The notes beneath the pieces were generated by a model. The model did no database searches, was not told where the DNA came from, and was given only the letters and a program-made list of their open reading frames with translations. The translations under genes were made by a program, and so were the position numbers. Shown piece by piece: positions 13,277 through 13,781 of a stretch of 13,781 nucleotides of DNA; the first letter of the stretch is position 1, and every line of letters starts with the position of its first letter. This DNA comes from Archaeoglobaceae archaeon (lineage in GTDB: Archaea > Halobacteriota > Archaeoglobi > Archaeoglobales > Archaeoglobaceae), in contig JALWBF010000031.1 in the NCBI GenBank assembly GCA_027016055.1, positions 515-14,295 of the forward strand. Reading direction: 5' to 3'.

Positions 13277-13781
13277 GTGATCGCTCTGCTTATGTGCGGC
13301 GGAAGGGGAGAAAGGCTCGGAATGGGTGAAAAGCCCCTCGTCAGGATTGAAGGGAGGTATCTGATAGACTACGTGCTCGACGAGCTATGGTTTTGCGAGG
13401 TTTACGGCGTCACTACGGCTTTTACTCCCAAAACCGAACATTACTTAAAGTCTCAGGGGGTAAGATGTCTCAGAACATCCGGAAAAGGTTACATCGAAGA
13501 TTACGTTGAGGCAATTCTTAAGCTCGGTCTTTTTGAGCCAATTTTGATAGTTTCAGCCGATCTTATAATTCTGCAGAAGGATTTAATTTTGAACGTCGCC
13601 GAATTCTACTTTAAAATCGATAAGCCAGCCTTGAAGGTGGTAAACACGAACGGCGAGCCCGTTGGTATAAACGTCATCGACGGAATGTTTTACGATTGCG
13701 TTCAGGATGAGGAGCAGTATGTAGTCGACGATAACAAAGTTATAAATATAAACACGCCCGAAGATTTAATGAGGGCTTTAT
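13277..13781 (+). CDS. cobY: GTP:adenosylcobinamide-phosphate guanylyltransferase-like nucleotidyltransferase (partial)
   Basis: CobY transfers GMP from GTP to adenosylcobinamide phosphate late in cobalamin synthesis and salvage, replacing bacterial CobU in archaea. The 168 codons seen are most of the roughly 190-200 residues usual for CobY; the end lies beyond the window. The N-terminal IALLMCGGRGERLGMGEKPL (2-21) is the nucleotidyltransferase loop, with the G-X-G-X-R pattern and the Lys-Pro that follows. VSADLIIL (about 97-104) is the metal-binding strand. ININTPEDLMRA (about 156-167) matches the C-terminal Asn-Thr-Pro-Glu-Asp motif of these enzymes. I chose the GTG at 13277 because it keeps the first beta strand whole and lies 26.5 bases from the TATA element; the ATG at 13292 would cut that strand. 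A different sugar- or molybdenum-cofactor nucleotidyltransferase is possible but less likely. Confidence 0.8.
   Translation, partial: MIALLMCGGRGERLGMGEKPLVRIEGRYLIDYVLDELWFCEVYGVTTAFTPKTEHYLKSQGVRCLRTSGKGYIEDYVEAILKLGLFEPILIVSADLIILQKDLILNVAEFYFKIDKPALKVVNTNGEPVGINVIDGMFYDCVQDEEQYVVDDNKVININTPEDLMRAL

Overview
The window is archaeal and most likely from a sulfate- or sulfite-reducing member of the Archaeoglobales. The evidence is an Archaeoglobus-type dsrA-dsrB-dsrD cluster, archaeal-only families (GHMP-type shikimate kinase, CobY, the HMG-CoA synthase/thiolase/DUF35 trio with its COG1709-type regulator, an Lhr helicase), TATA-box promoters, and a mix of leaderless first genes and ribosome-binding-site-led genes inside operons. 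The species cannot be fixed from the sequence alone. No rRNA, tRNA, CRISPR array, insertion sequence or other mobile element was seen, and genes are packed so tightly that no gap exceeds about 155 bases.

Layout. 1-1163 (minus) is the N-terminal part of a BtuD/FepC-like ABC transporter ATPase with an unusual C-terminal domain, running off the left edge. A 51-base divergent promoter separates it from an Lhr-type helicase (1215-3902, plus). Convergent to that, and overlapping its 3' end by 32 bases, is cobA (3871-4620, minus), a uroporphyrinogen-III methyltransferase. cobA is divergent from dsrA (4774-6018), dsrB (6037-7167) and dsrD (7212-7451), the dissimilatory sulfite reductase and its small activator. 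A separately promoted 2[4Fe-4S] ferredoxin follows (7541-7732). The next operon (7847-11157) carries a COG1709-type regulator, HMG-CoA synthase, a thiolase homologue and a DUF35 zinc-ribbon/OB protein: the entry to the mevalonate pathway for isoprenoid lipids. Convergent to it is a UPF0173 metallo-hydrolase (11154-11831, minus). A thioredoxin-fold lipoprotein with haem-c-like motifs (11903-12412, plus) is convergent with shikimate kinase (12375-13226, minus), which is divergent from a CobY-like guanylyltransferase (13277 to the right edge).

How the genes work together. CobA makes precorrin-2, the precursor of the sirohaem in DsrAB and also of cobalamin. The ABC ATPase and CobY at the two edges may both belong to corrinoid uptake or salvage. 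The mevalonate operon is a compact, probably autoregulated unit.

Most notable: (1) the thiolase homologue has Asp where the nucleophilic Cys of the family should be, and also departs from two other catalytic motifs; (2) the thioredoxin-like lipoprotein ends in a CXXCH motif and a CX3CH-like motif; (3) two divergent gene pairs each seem to share one TATA element placed about 25 bases from both start codons, one of them a perfect palindrome; (4) there are palindromes between dsrB and dsrD, across the dsrD stop codon, and upstream of the mevalonate regulator.
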